Virus record (IMG/VR): IMGVR_UViG_3300025107_000085
Location: 1-59,873 of that record
Strand: one strand, 5' to 3'
Source of the DNA: a virus
DNA: 59,873 bases
Positions 49,803 through 57,461 of this stretch are shown one piece after another (the first letter of the stretch is position 1; every line of letters begins with the position of its first letter). The position numbers were made by a program, and so were the translations under genes. A model generated the notes under the pieces. It made no database searches and was not told the origin of the DNA. It worked only from the letters and a program-made list of their open reading frames with translations.

Positions 49803-49970
49803 TTAAATCCTTATATCTAAGATAGTTCCTTTGTTTGTAGCAGTTGGACAGGCTTCTTTGGGGCCTTTCGAAAAAACTTTCGTAAGCTTCTTTTTATTTT
49901 TCTTTTCAATCTCTTTAAGTTCATCTACCGTCATTAAGGATGTTTTTTGCATTATTGGGGTTGTAAGCAT
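49803..49970 (-). CDS. Small Lys-rich hypothetical protein
   Basis: A 55-residue protein, MLTTPIMQKTSLMTVDELK then IEKKNKKKLTKVFSKGPKEA, with one Cys. GGAGG precedes the ATG, and its stop is 1 bp from the transglutaminase start. No family recognised. Confidence 0.6.
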   Translation of the reverse strand: MLTTPIMQKTSLMTVDELKEIEKKNKKKLTKVFSKGPKEACPTATNKGTILDIRI

Positions 49971-50114
49971 TGTGCATCCTCCCTTTTGTAAGACAGGTGC
50001 GCATAGCTATTTGAAAGGCGGACCAGTCTTTTAACATAAAAATAGTGTGCTTACAATACGAAATTTCTTTATCTATAATCATTTATCTACCTTGTAGTTA
50101 AGTAAAGTCTATAC

Positions 50115-50774
50115 CTATTTAATTTTTCGTCCTCTAACCCAACCCAAATTTTCCAACGTATTAAGTTCTTCTTTGTTTATGGACCTACTTTCATGAGTGT
50201 AAGGGCAGTAAATCCACACGGTACCATAGCGAGAATTAAGTTGTCCTGCTTGCTTTATTGAGTTTTTTCTACCAATTATATTCTTAGTTTCTTGTGTATG
50301 CTTTTTACCGTAAAAAGCGTTTTTAGTCCCTTTATGCTTACCGGTATGGGATTTACTAATTTTATCTTTATACTTTTCCCATCTGCCAGAAGCTATTAAA
50401 AGTGTCTTTAATTTATTACCACACACTAAATTTTCTTGCCCATAACCTTTTTGGCCATTTTTCCCATATAAATTTAATTTGAATTCATTTATGGTAGCTA
50501 TATTTTTATAGCCGCCCTCAATTAAATTATATGTAAATGGGTGTTTAACAAAGTCTTTGTTTACTAAGATTTCTTCAAGCTCCGACATGTCCTCGTGATT
50601 ATCAAATACGGCCAGGATGTCTTTTTTAAAATTTTGTATACCGTATTTTCGTTGAGCGGCTATAAGATGCCGCCCTGAACCCATATATGTGTCATCAACA
50701 TGCGCAGTTCTATGGCAACCTATATAAATTTTATTATTAATGATGTTTGTTATTTTATATACAACATAAAACAT
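50115..50774 (-). CDS. GIY-YIG homing endonuclease
   Basis: A 219-residue endonuclease with the GIY-YIG core (FYVVYKITN, KIYIGCHRT), catalytic helix (SGRHLIAAQRKYGIQNF) and a C-terminal DNA-binding tail with a NUMOD-like part (GKHKGTKNAFYGKKHTQET). The start at 50774 is chosen because the longer frame would run into the tRNA gene at 50834. It is a SegA-like free-standing mobile gene beside tRNAs. It ends in TAG. Confidence 0.85.
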   Translation of the reverse strand: MFYVVYKITNIINNKIYIGCHRTAHVDDTYMGSGRHLIAAQRKYGIQNFKKDILAVFDNHEDMSELEEILVNKDFVKHPFTYNLIEGGYKNIATINEFKLNLYGKNGQKGYGQENLVCGNKLKTLLIASGRWEKYKDKISKSHTGKHKGTKNAFYGKKHTQETKNIIGRKNSIKQAGQLNSRYGTVWIYCPYTHESRSINKEELNTLENLGWVRGRKIK

Positions 50775-50833
50775 ATAATAATTCCTGACACTTAAATAAA
50801 AAATTATTGTATTTGTATAAACATAATAATAAG

Positions 50834-50919
50834 TGGAGCCTAGAGAGGGATTCGAACCCCCGATGTGTTTTACCACGACAGCTTACAAAACTGCTGCTAT
50901 ACCCCTTAGCGATCTAGGC
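50834..50919 (-). tRNA. tRNA with UGU anticodon (Thr) and long variable arm
   Basis: Acceptor GCCTAGA/TCTAGGC, D-arm GCTA-AGGGGTA-TAGC, anticodon arm GCAGT-TTTGTAA-GCTGT (U33, anticodon UGU, A37), T-arm GGGGG-TTCGAAT-CCCTC, U73 and encoded CCA. The variable region is about 16 bases with a small GTG/CAC stem, as in class II tRNAs, which is unusual with a threonine anticodon. A misassigned serine, leucine or tyrosine isoacceptor is an alternative, but no other 7-base loop gives those anticodons. Confidence 0.75.
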
Positions 50920-50957
50920 CTATATATATATATATATATATTAAAGTTAGTTAAAAT

Positions 50958-51032
50958 TGGTAGCGGCAGTAGGACTCGAACCTACATAACCAGGGATATG
51001 AACCCTGTGAGAAGCCTTTTCTCGATGCCGCG
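50958..51032 (-). tRNA. Initiator-type tRNA-Met (CAU)
   Basis: Anticodon arm CAGGG-TTCATAT-CCCTG has CAU and the three G-C pairs (GGG/CCC) of initiator tRNAs. The first pair is a C1-U72 mismatch, followed by GCGGCA/TGCCGC, and the D-stem GAGA/TCTC gives A11-U24. These three features mark bacterial initiator tRNA rather than elongator Met. T-arm GTAGG-TTCGAGT-CCTAC, A73, CCA encoded. Confidence 0.82.
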
Positions 51033-51046
51033 ACACATTTTATTAT

Positions 51047-51349
51047 TTATTTATTTCTTGTAAAAAATAAATGATTAAAAAACTCAAAGTTTATTTTTTG
51101 AAGATACTCTGAGGGTGATTCAATATCAAGACCAAGTTGTTTTACTATTTCACTGGTTACTTCCTCGTCTTGTAAATATTGTTGGTTAAAATTATAAAAC
51201 TCATACAAATCTTCGTCAGATAAACCGTTCATGTGTTCCTTCCATGCTGCTTGACAAGTAGGGCAAACATAAGAAGAGTCTTCATTATTATTAATACAAT
51301 TAGGATCTGAACATTCAGGGTGAAAATCTAAAAAGTCGGGTGCGAACAT
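51047..51349 (-). CDS. Hypothetical protein with zinc-binding cysteines
   Basis: A 100-residue acidic protein with CSDPNC and CPTCQAAW, a likely zinc knuckle near residues 14-35, then a helical acidic tail. GAGG lies upstream. Function unknown. Confidence 0.6.
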   Translation of the reverse strand: MFAPDFLDFHPECSDPNCINNNEDSSYVCPTCQAAWKEHMNGLSDEDLYEFYNFNQQYLQDEEVTSEIVKQLGLDIESPSEYLQKINFEFFNHLFFTRNK

Positions 51350-51352
51350 GTA

Positions 51353-51625
51353 TTAATCCTCTATAATAGTACTGTTGGTATTATTAATTTGTTTACCATA
51401 AACTAACATATTTGGTAGTACTTCATCATTATTACTCATTGTGATTAAATCGTCTTCTAACGATTGTGTCCAATAAGGTTTACTTCGTAAATAAATTATT
51501 GCCGCTGCGTAATCTCGGCCAATCCCAAGTTCTTGTTCAACTTCTTTAATTCTACTAAAAAAAATTCTATGGTTACTAATAGCTGCTGAGTCTAATGTGT
51601 TTAGAGTTTCTTCTATTCTAGCCAT
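51353..51625 (-). CDS. Hypothetical protein
   Basis: A 90-residue, mostly helical protein (RIFFSRIKEVEQELGIGRD, then YAAAIIYLRSKPYWTQSLED). GAGG precedes the ATG and a promoter lies at 51693-51721. No family recognised. Confidence 0.6.
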   Translation of the reverse strand: MARIEETLNTLDSAAISNHRIFFSRIKEVEQELGIGRDYAAAIIYLRSKPYWTQSLEDDLITMSNNDEVLPNMLVYGKQINNTNSTIIED

Positions 51626-51692
51626 GTCTGTAATTTCCTCGCTCCTATTTAGTTTTTAATAATTCTTATCCTTAACTACTAAACTTGTTAAT

Positions 51693-51721
51693 AGTATAAC
51701 ATGTATTAACTGAGTTGTCAC
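51693..51721 (-). promoter_or_regulatory. Sigma-70-type promoter
   Basis: On the - strand: GTGACA (51721-51716), 17 bp, TATACT (51698-51693), about 70 bp before the gene at 51625. Confidence 0.7.
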
Positions 51722-51724
51722 TAC

Positions 51725-52150
51725 TTATTTTATAGTTAGTTTAATACCCATAGTATTTAAATAAAATACATACTCATCCAAGCTGTTTAAATTGTTTAAC
51801 AACTCGTTGTGCTTTTTACATTCTTTTATATGCTTGTAAGTATCGTCGCAACGACAAGTTTTACCACATAGTTTACATCCACAATACTCCACGGGATAAT
51901 TACCCTCTATACCCCAGCTACCACCATTATAGTATTCATACTTGGTTTCAGTATTTTCAAAAAGCAGTGTAGGTAATTTTCTAAAAGCTACACTATCTGG
52001 GTAATTATCAAACAACTTGTGTGACCAGTGTGGAACTAATGCTTCTATAATAGCAGCCTGGTTACTGTAAGATAAAGTGTCAAACAACAGCATTACTATA
52101 TTTTTAAGTTCTGCTTGCTCAAACAATGTTTCTTTTGTGGGTATGGCCAT
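51725..52150 (-). CDS. Hypothetical protein with Cys-rich zinc site
   Basis: A 141-residue protein with the Cys/His cluster CGCKLCGKTCRCDDTYKHI then ECKKH in its second half, consistent with one or two zincs. The N-terminal half (LFEQAELKNIVMLLFDTLSY) is helical. GAGGTAAA precedes the ATG. No family recognised. Confidence 0.6.
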   Translation of the reverse strand: MAIPTKETLFEQAELKNIVMLLFDTLSYSNQAAIIEALVPHWSHKLFDNYPDSVAFRKLPTLLFENTETKYEYYNGGSWGIEGNYPVEYCGCKLCGKTCRCDDTYKHIKECKKHNELLNNLNSLDEYVFYLNTMGIKLTIK

Positions 52151-52166
52151 AATTTACCTCAATTGT

Positions 52167-52397
52167 TTAGTACTCTACTGTGTAACTTTCAACAAATAAT
52201 ATTGATCTAACTGGTATTAACATTTTACCTACTTCTATAAAAGTGTTATCATTATTATGGTCAGCTATTACTTCTAATGGGTCACAATTTTGATTCCTGG
52301 ATCTGCCCGAATCACGTGAAATAGACAAATAAGTACATGTAGTGCCTAGTAAATCTACTTCTAAACCATTAAGTAAAACCAATTTATAAGCATACAT
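52167..52397 (-). CDS. Small beta-rich hypothetical protein
   Basis: A 76-residue protein starting MYAYKLVLLNG. AAGGAG lies 7 bp before this ATG, inside a longer frame that begins at 52418, so the shorter form is preferred. Function unknown. Confidence 0.55.
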   Translation of the reverse strand: MYAYKLVLLNGLEVDLLGTTCTYLSISRDSGRSRNQNCDPLEVIADHNNDNTFIEVGKMLIPVRSILFVESYTVEY

Positions 52398-52414
52398 TCC
52401 ATAGCTCCTTATTA

Positions 52415-52627
52415 TCAAACTTTAATTAGATCTGGCTCTTTTAAACCCCAACATTCTAATTCGAACTCGTATAAATAGCCTATCACTTCTTCTGACTCGT
52501 TAGGATGTTCTAATTTAATTTCTTCTAATGTTTTAGGGCGATATTCTCCAGGCTTATCACCGTAAGTTTGTTTCATTAATGCTTCATCTCGTTCTTCACA
52601 TAAACGCATAAACCAGTTTTTAAGCAT
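52415..52627 (-). CDS. Small hypothetical protein
   Basis: A 70-residue, charged helical protein (MRLCEERDEALMKQTYGDKP). AAAGGAGACAAG precedes the ATG. It is read from the tRNA-Tyr promoter through the structured RNA at 52647-52731. Function unknown. Confidence 0.6.
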   Translation of the reverse strand: MLKNWFMRLCEERDEALMKQTYGDKPGEYRPKTLEEIKLEHPNESEEVIGYLYEFELECWGLKEPDLIKV

Positions 52628-52646
52628 CTTGTCTCCTTTAAAGCGT

Positions 52647-52731
52647 CCCCTCTTCCAAAGTCTATCGAAGTCACTCGATGTTGCTCTGATGACTAGTCAG
52701 AACCGGGATGTTTATCCCGCTAAGGAAGAGG
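52647..52731 (-). ncRNA. Cloverleaf-shaped non-coding element
   Basis: On the - strand a 9-bp perfect closing stem (CCCTCTTCC/GGAAGAGGG) holds three arms: CGGGAT-AAAC-ATCCCG, TCTGA-CTAGTCA-TCAGA (5 bp, 7-base loop) and ATCGA-GTGACT-TCGAT. The four-way layout and 85-nt length are tRNA-like, but no T-loop or D-loop bases are conserved. It lies between tRNA-Tyr and the next gene, in one transcript. It could be a regulatory RNA or a tRNA-like decoy. Confidence 0.55.
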
Positions 52732-52738
52732 GTTGTTG

Positions 52739-52820
52739 TGGAGAGTGATGGAGTCGAACCACCCGAGCTTCCGCATCTGATTTACAGTCAGACCCGCTGC
52801 CATCTACGGTATAACTCTCC
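52739..52820 (-). tRNA. tRNA-Tyr (GUA)
   Basis: Acceptor GGAGAGT/ACTCTCC, anticodon arm TCTGA-CTGTAAA-TCAGA (GUA), long variable arm as expected for bacterial tRNA-Tyr, T-loop TTCGACT, A73. CCA is not encoded. A consensus promoter lies just upstream. Confidence 0.9.
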
Positions 52821-52834
52821 CTTTTATGCTTAGT

Positions 52835-52863
52835 ATTATAGCATAAAATTATTTAACTGTCAA
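52835..52863 (-). promoter_or_regulatory. Perfect sigma-70 promoter for tRNA-Tyr
   Basis: On the - strand: TTGACA (52863-52858), 17 bp, TATAAT (52840-52835), placing the start a few bases before the tRNA. The -35 overlaps the end of the gene at 52853. Confidence 0.85.
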
Positions 52864-53119
52864 TAGCTTCTTCTAATATTAAAGTTTCTAATAATGGAGG
52901 CAGTTGATTAAAAGAATTTAAAACTACCTCCCCAGTAGCTACATTTTTTGTTTCTATATACGTAGAATACGTAGTACCTCTATTAGAGCCCGCGTGTTTA
53001 ATTGGGACAGAAAATGTTATTTTATCTCCAATTTTCAGATCTTTAAATAAACGGGCCTTAGTTTTACGTAGAATTTTTGCTACTACTAATATGTTGCTTT
53101 TTAATAGTATATCATTCAT
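52853..53119 (-). CDS. Small hypothetical protein
   Basis: An 88-residue protein starting MNDILLKSNILVVAKIL; AAGGAG lies 8 bp before this ATG and inside a longer frame from 53140, so the shorter start is used. It has a beta-barrel-like section (LKIGDKITFSVPI). Function unknown. Confidence 0.6.
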   Translation of the reverse strand: MNDILLKSNILVVAKILRKTKARLFKDLKIGDKITFSVPIKHAGSNRGTTYSTYIETKNVATGEVVLNSFNQLPPLLETLILEEAIDS

Positions 53120-53167
53120 TTTATACTCCTTAATAAACATATTACTTTATTGTGGTATATGTTTATT

Positions 53168-53196
53168 AGTATACCATATGCTGTAATCATTGTCAA
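53168..53196 (-). promoter_or_regulatory. Consensus sigma-70 promoter
   Basis: On the - strand: TTGACA (53196-53191), 17 bp, TATACT (53173-53168), about 50 bp before the ATG at 53119. Confidence 0.82.
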
Positions 53197-53197
53197 T

Positions 53198-53701
53198 CTA
53201 ATATCTTTTTGCTATTAAATTAGGGTTGTCCGGTCTACCAGCCATTATCTCCGTAAGCTGAGTAAAAGATACGGGGTAAAAGTTATTGTTATCCACACCA
53301 ACATCCCAACTCTTTCCAATAGGTGGTAGTTTGCCATGACTATGTCCATAAAGATTCCAACTATTGTAGTGACTCGCATTCCATACGCGTAAGCTATAAT
53401 GGGAACAAACTATCTTCTGTCCTTCAATAGTACGTTCCCAAATATCACCATAGAATTTATCATTTTTATGATCATGATTACCCCGAAGAAAGACGTGACT
53501 ACCATTAAGTTGTCGTACATACTTCTCGCGCGGTTGAAAACTAAAATCACCGACGTGGATAACCACATCTCCATCCTTAACTACTTCATTGTGTCTACGT
53601 ATAATTTCATCATTCATTTCTTGCGCATCTTTGAAAGGCCTCGCGCAGTACCTAATGATGTTGAAATGACCGTAATGGCAATCCCCGCTAAAAAAATACA
53701 T
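53198..53701 (-). CDS. Calcineurin-like metallophosphoesterase
   Basis: A 167-residue phosphoesterase with SGDCHYGH (metal Asp and His), VIHVGDFSF (GDxx) and LRGNHDHK (GNHD/E), plus later His residues (CSHYSL, YGHSHG). Small stand-alone members hydrolyse nucleotides or RNA ends. GAGG precedes the ATG. It ends in TAG. Confidence 0.87.
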   Translation of the reverse strand: MYFFSGDCHYGHFNIIRYCARPFKDAQEMNDEIIRRHNEVVKDGDVVIHVGDFSFQPREKYVRQLNGSHVFLRGNHDHKNDKFYGDIWERTIEGQKIVCSHYSLRVWNASHYNSWNLYGHSHGKLPPIGKSWDVGVDNNNFYPVSFTQLTEIMAGRPDNPNLIAKRY

Positions 53702-53704
53702 AGC

Positions 53705-54340
53705 TTAATACCTCATCCACTGTTTTTTCTTTTTTGTACAATCTTTCCAACAAATAGAATGAAAGTCACTTCTGTACATATCATCCCACGAATTAGCTAA
53801 ATTCATTAAATTCCTACAAGCACGTACATAGGGAGCATGTCCACAACTTAAACGCCGTTCTTGTGTTGTTTTAGGGCGTCTATAATAGTGGCTAAAATGC
53901 CATTTTCTTTTGCCTGTATAAGGGACAGGCCCATTACGGAAACCTAACCACTCATACTCTTTAAACCTGTTACGTTTAGTATACTTTTTAGGCACGTAGT
54001 TGTCAAGATCTTTTTCTATTTGTTCTGTATTTATTACTCTAAAATTAGCATCCAGAAGTAGGAAATCAACGGTGCTTCTTATATCTTTACCTATCCAACT
54101 TCCTGTCTTTATAGGCTCAAAATAAATATAAGTGTCATTCCAGTTGTTGCCAATATTTTGTGATAACTCCTTAGCAATACTTTTTGGGCGAAAATATTCA
54201 CGTAATGTTTTTCTGTTAGGATCACGCCATTGGCGTTTGCGGTATCTAGCTAATAAAAAGTCTGTGTAAGATTTGAACTCCTCATAGTTGTTATCCCTAT
54301 CAACCAAATAAACTCTTTCATCTTTATTAATTGTGTGCAT
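53705..54340 (-). CDS. Conserved hypothetical phage protein
   Basis: A 211-residue basic protein with NGPVPYTGKRKWHFSHYYRR and SCGHAPYVRACR in its C-terminal half, which look like conserved, possibly metal-binding, blocks. The N-terminal half (DFLLARYRKRQWRDPNRKT) is Arg-rich. I cannot assign a function. Its ribosome site is buried in a leader hairpin. Confidence 0.65.
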   Translation of the reverse strand: MHTINKDERVYLVDRDNNYEEFKSYTDFLLARYRKRQWRDPNRKTLREYFRPKSIAKELSQNIGNNWNDTYIYFEPIKTGSWIGKDIRSTVDFLLLDANFRVINTEQIEKDLDNYVPKKYTKRNRFKEYEWLGFRNGPVPYTGKRKWHFSHYYRRPKTTQERRLSCGHAPYVRACRNLMNLANSWDDMYRSDFHSICWKDCTKKKKQWMRY

Positions 54341-54348
54341 TTAGATTC

Positions 54349-54379
54349 TCCTTTAAGTTAAATTAATAAACTTAAAGGA
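54349..54379 (-). promoter_or_regulatory. Ribosome-site-sequestering leader hairpin
   Basis: TCCTTTAAGTT (54379-54369) and AACTTAAAGGA (54359-54349) form a perfect 11-bp stem with a 9-base loop. The second strand contains AAAGGA, most of the AAAGGAG ribosome site of the gene at 54340, so the folded RNA should block initiation. Confidence 0.6.
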
Positions 54380-54450
54380 TATCTTGTACGTAATAATATA
54401 ATATTTTATATTTCATAATGTTAATTTATTTCCAGTGTAAAATATTAGAT

Positions 54451-54544
<94 letters not shown>

Positions 54545-54560
54545 ATAGTCAATAAAATTG

Positions 54561-54643
54561 CGGAAAAGGTAGGATTCGAACCTACGGAACTTTCGCTCAA
54601 CGGTTTTCAAGACCGCCGCCTTCAGCCACTCGGCCACTTTTCC
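54561..54643 (-). tRNA. tRNA-Ser (UGA)
   Basis: Acceptor GGAAAAG/CTTTTCC, anticodon loop CTTGAAA (UGA), long variable arm, T-arm GTAGG-TTCGAAT-CCTAC, G73. CCA is not encoded. It is 16 bp upstream of tRNA-Ser(GCU) in the same transcript. Confidence 0.92.
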
Positions 54644-54718
54644 TATTTAATAAATAATAAGATGACCACAGTCTAACCACCACGGTCATCTTATTATTTA
54701 TTTTAATCTATGCTAATA

Positions 54719-55561
54719 CTATTTTAATGTATGACACTTAGTACAAGCAATATTACGTTTTGCATGGGTATCATGAAGCCCACTATTCCAAGTTTTCCTA
54801 CTGTGACAGGTGCTACATAAGTTTTGCCACGGAGTCATAATAAAACCAGTAGGGTCAACGGTACCTGTACCAGGAGTAGGGGTAGGGGTAGGGGTAGGGG
54901 TGGTGCCTGTGTCCCCGTCAACCCCATCTTTTACCTCACCTGAGCCCACTGTAACATGGCAGTCCAAGCAGCCCTGATGTATAAGGTATGTTTCTTTCCT
55001 AAAACCAGGTGTGGCATGTGGATAGTGGCACATTTTACATGTTATAATATCCCCTTTTAGCAGTACAGCGATCCCGCCCCCAGATACAATTTCATCACCA
55101 CTCATAGGGTCTTTAACAAAACCCCCATTTCCGTCGGCTACCTTTCTACCGTTAAATACGAAATCGTATTGAGCGCAGATAAACTTGTCGAATGCAACCA
55201 CTGAGTCCTTCCCATTATGACAGTCTCTGCATACACCAACACCTTCACGCTTTACTCTCTCGCCATGATTTACTCCATGTGCGTTGCCGGGTGACGGTAA
55301 AAACTTAGTAACAGTGTCCGGACATTCTGGACAAACCGGGTCTGGACATTCTGGACAAACTTGATCTTTACATTCCTCGCACGAAGGACACTCTCTATCT
55401 TTACATTCCTCGCACGAAGGACACTCTTTATCTTTAACTTTCTTTTCTTGTTTGTAAGACTCTCTATCGCGTTTATGCTCATCATCCTTAGCAATAGATG
55501 TACCCGCTACCATAAAACTAAAACAGAGTAAGATTGTTATAATACTTAACAATTTATTCAT
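54719..55561 (-). CDS. Secreted pentaheme c-type cytochrome
   Basis: A 280-residue protein with a signal peptide (MNKLLSIITILLCFSFMVAG) and five CxxCH haem sites: CRDCH, CKMCH, CLDCH, CSTCH and CTKCH (the last near the C-terminus). Between the signal and the haems is a Cys/Pro/Glu-rich repeat (CPSCEECKD twice, CPECPD twice); a Thr-Pro linker (TPTPTPTP) splits the haem part. The start at 55561 is used because GGAGGA lies just before it. It would be matured in the periplasm and carry electrons. It ends in TAG. Very unusual for a phage. Confidence 0.9.
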   Translation of the reverse strand: MNKLLSIITILLCFSFMVAGTSIAKDDEHKRDRESYKQEKKVKDKECPSCEECKDRECPSCEECKDQVCPECPDPVCPECPDTVTKFLPSPGNAHGVNHGERVKREGVGVCRDCHNGKDSVVAFDKFICAQYDFVFNGRKVADGNGGFVKDPMSGDEIVSGGGIAVLLKGDIITCKMCHYPHATPGFRKETYLIHQGCLDCHVTVGSGEVKDGVDGDTGTTPTPTPTPTPGTGTVDPTGFIMTPWQNLCSTCHSRKTWNSGLHDTHAKRNIACTKCHTLK

Positions 55562-55672
55562 ACATTCCTCCATCGTTTTGTAGTGATTTAATCACTGTTT
55601 GTGTTAGGCCTACACACAACAATGGTTAGCTTGCTATGCGTAGGTATAAAATACTTAACTGTAATTAAGTAA

Positions 55673-55701
55673 AGTATAAGACATTAAATAAAGATTGTCA
55701 A
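55673..55701 (-). promoter_or_regulatory. Consensus sigma-70 promoter for the cytochrome
   Basis: On the - strand: TTGACA (55701-55696), 17 bp, TATACT (55678-55673), about 110 bp before the cytochrome ATG. The -35 overlaps the end of the radical SAM gene. Confidence 0.8.
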
Positions 55702-56645
55702 TTACTTTTAAACTTTTTAAGTAAAAATTGTCCGCATGCAGCCTTTACTTCCGATCCGGTGGATACTTGATATTTTAATTTACTGATATTATCTGAAAGT
55801 GTTTTTACTATTGTATTAAAATTTGTTGTTTCTTTAAAAGCAGATCCATCACAAGTATTAAAACGTAAGATGCGTAATTCTTTGTTGTAATTACTTGGAC
55901 TATCCATAAAAGAAATAAGTTCCTTAATCTCTTCCAAGGAGTCATTGCATGACTGTAAAAAAACTTGATGGTATAATACATCAATGCCTTCTAACGCAGA
56001 AAGAATATTTAAAGCAGATACAGCTTCTATTATAGGTAGAGTACCTGGAATTAAACCACTGCGTGTTTTTTGAAAAGCAGAATGTAATGAGTAAAATAGT
56101 CTAAAAGGACTTCTATCATCAATATGTTCTGGATTAATATCATATAATTCTAAGGCTGTATTTAATTCTATAAATTTATTAAAATAAATATTTTTTACAT
56201 TAGGGTATACAGTGGATAAATCCACCCCATCCAAGCCTTTTGCATAACCGTTAGCAAAAACCCAATTAAGTACATTTATAGAAACTTGATATACAATATC
56301 CCCGTATGGTAATGCATCACCCATACCCATCCATGAAAATTTTATGTATTTGTCTTTAAGCTCAGGTTTGTGTGCTACTTCTGCTGCTATTGCATCTTTA
56401 ACATTCTGCTCTATTTGTTTAGCGGATAATTTTGTATAACCACACTTTTTCACTGTCAGATAACAAAAAGCACAACGCATTGCACACCCTGCTGATACAG
56501 AAACAAACACGGAGTATTTATTTCTAGCTGTTGTAGTTACACCTACTGTGTTATTACAAGAACTTACAGTTTTTATGGCAGTCTCTGAACCATCGTTGTG
56601 TATATATTTAGCCACCTGGTTATCTTTTGTTCTATAAACTTCCAT
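55698..56645 (-). CDS. RlmN/Cfr-like radical SAM methyltransferase-type protein
   Basis: A 315-residue protein with the radical SAM cluster CAMRCAFC, the GMGD loop (FSWMGMGDAL), and the C-terminal Cys-containing EVKAACGQF, which matches the second catalytic Cys region of RlmN (AACGQL). RlmN methylates adenosine C2 in 23S rRNA and some tRNAs. It lacks the RlmN N-terminal domain. ATG at 56645 is preferred to an upstream TTG. It lies next to Thg1, so an RNA substrate is plausible. Confidence 0.78.
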   Translation of the reverse strand: MEVYRTKDNQVAKYIHNDGSETAIKTVSSCNNTVGVTTTARNKYSVFVSVSAGCAMRCAFCYLTVKKCGYTKLSAKQIEQNVKDAIAAEVAHKPELKDKYIKFSWMGMGDALPYGDIVYQVSINVLNWVFANGYAKGLDGVDLSTVYPNVKNIYFNKFIELNTALELYDINPEHIDDRSPFRLFYSLHSAFQKTRSGLIPGTLPIIEAVSALNILSALEGIDVLYHQVFLQSCNDSLEEIKELISFMDSPSNYNKELRILRFNTCDGSAFKETTNFNTIVKTLSDNISKLKYQVSTGSEVKAACGQFLLKKFKSN

Positions 56646-56665
56646 AATTAACCCCGCTTTCAAAA

Positions 56666-57436
56666 TTATACTACTTCTAATGTAGCTGGTGCTGCCCCTT
56701 CAAAAATAACTTCTTCTTTATTAGAAAGTTTTGATAATGGGGGAATAAGATATTCAGCTACAATGTGGCGATTTACAAATATATCATTTAACCTTGTAGC
56801 CTTTTTAATCAGCTGTCTTTTAACATAAGTACCACGTTTAAAGTGTGTAGGGTAATCGTTCCAATTTACACCTTTTCTCATAAGCATGTCTAACATCTCT
56901 TCCCTATTTTTAGAGTGCAGTTCTTTGTGTGCATAATGGAATCTTGCTGCCATAGAGACACTGTTTTTAATTGCATCTAATTCACGCCATACAAGTGTGT
57001 TGACTGCCTCCATTTTAGTAGGAACCACCCAAGCACGACAATCAAATAGACCAGCATCTTCACCTTTTTCAGGAATAACTTCTTTAAGATAAGAAGAAAA
57101 CATAACTGATGCCGCTGAAGCCAATACAGAAACAATCTTCTGTATTTTTCCATCAAAATAAACTTGTTTATTATAACTATCGCTATATAAAATAAGGCTT
57201 ATTTCATCACTTTGGGTGTAACCTATTATTGCGTTTGACATTGAAACTAACGCCCCAGTGACATTTATCATTAAATGACTTAAACGTTCATCATAAGGCC
57301 TTTTAAGGCCTTTTGTAAGTGTACTAAAACATTTACCATCCAATCTTACACATATAGGTAGTAAAGGAGTAAATTGTCTGCCTGACTCATAACGCTCTAA
57401 CAATTTCATCCTGTCACCCAGCGCATCTTTATTCAT
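56666..57436 (-). CDS. Thg1-like tRNA 3'-5' polymerase
   Basis: Thg1 and Thg1-like proteins add nucleotides to tRNA 5' ends in the 3'-5' direction. The 256-residue protein has the signature RLDGKCFSTLTK (two metal Asp region) and GYTQSDEISLI, followed by a basic helical part (KRGTYVKRQLIKKATR). Length matches bacterial Thg1-like proteins, which repair truncated tRNAs. No tRNA-His is seen here, so repair is more likely than G-1 addition. GGAGG precedes the ATG. Confidence 0.88.
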   Translation of the reverse strand: MNKDALGDRMKLLERYESGRQFTPLLPICVRLDGKCFSTLTKGLKRPYDERLSHLMINVTGALVSMSNAIIGYTQSDEISLILYSDSYNKQVYFDGKIQKIVSVLASAASVMFSSYLKEVIPEKGEDAGLFDCRAWVVPTKMEAVNTLVWRELDAIKNSVSMAARFHYAHKELHSKNREEMLDMLMRKGVNWNDYPTHFKRGTYVKRQLIKKATRLNDIFVNRHIVAEYLIPPLSKLSNKEEVIFEGAAPATLEVV

Positions 57437-57461
57437 AGTTTCCTCCTAACAAATGCTTAAT

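Noticed and set aside
52681-52710. Hammerhead ribozyme on the + strand (CTGATGA ... GAA)
   Set aside because: The conserved GAAAC and cleavage-site stems are missing, and the stretch is better explained as an arm of the cloverleaf on the - strand.
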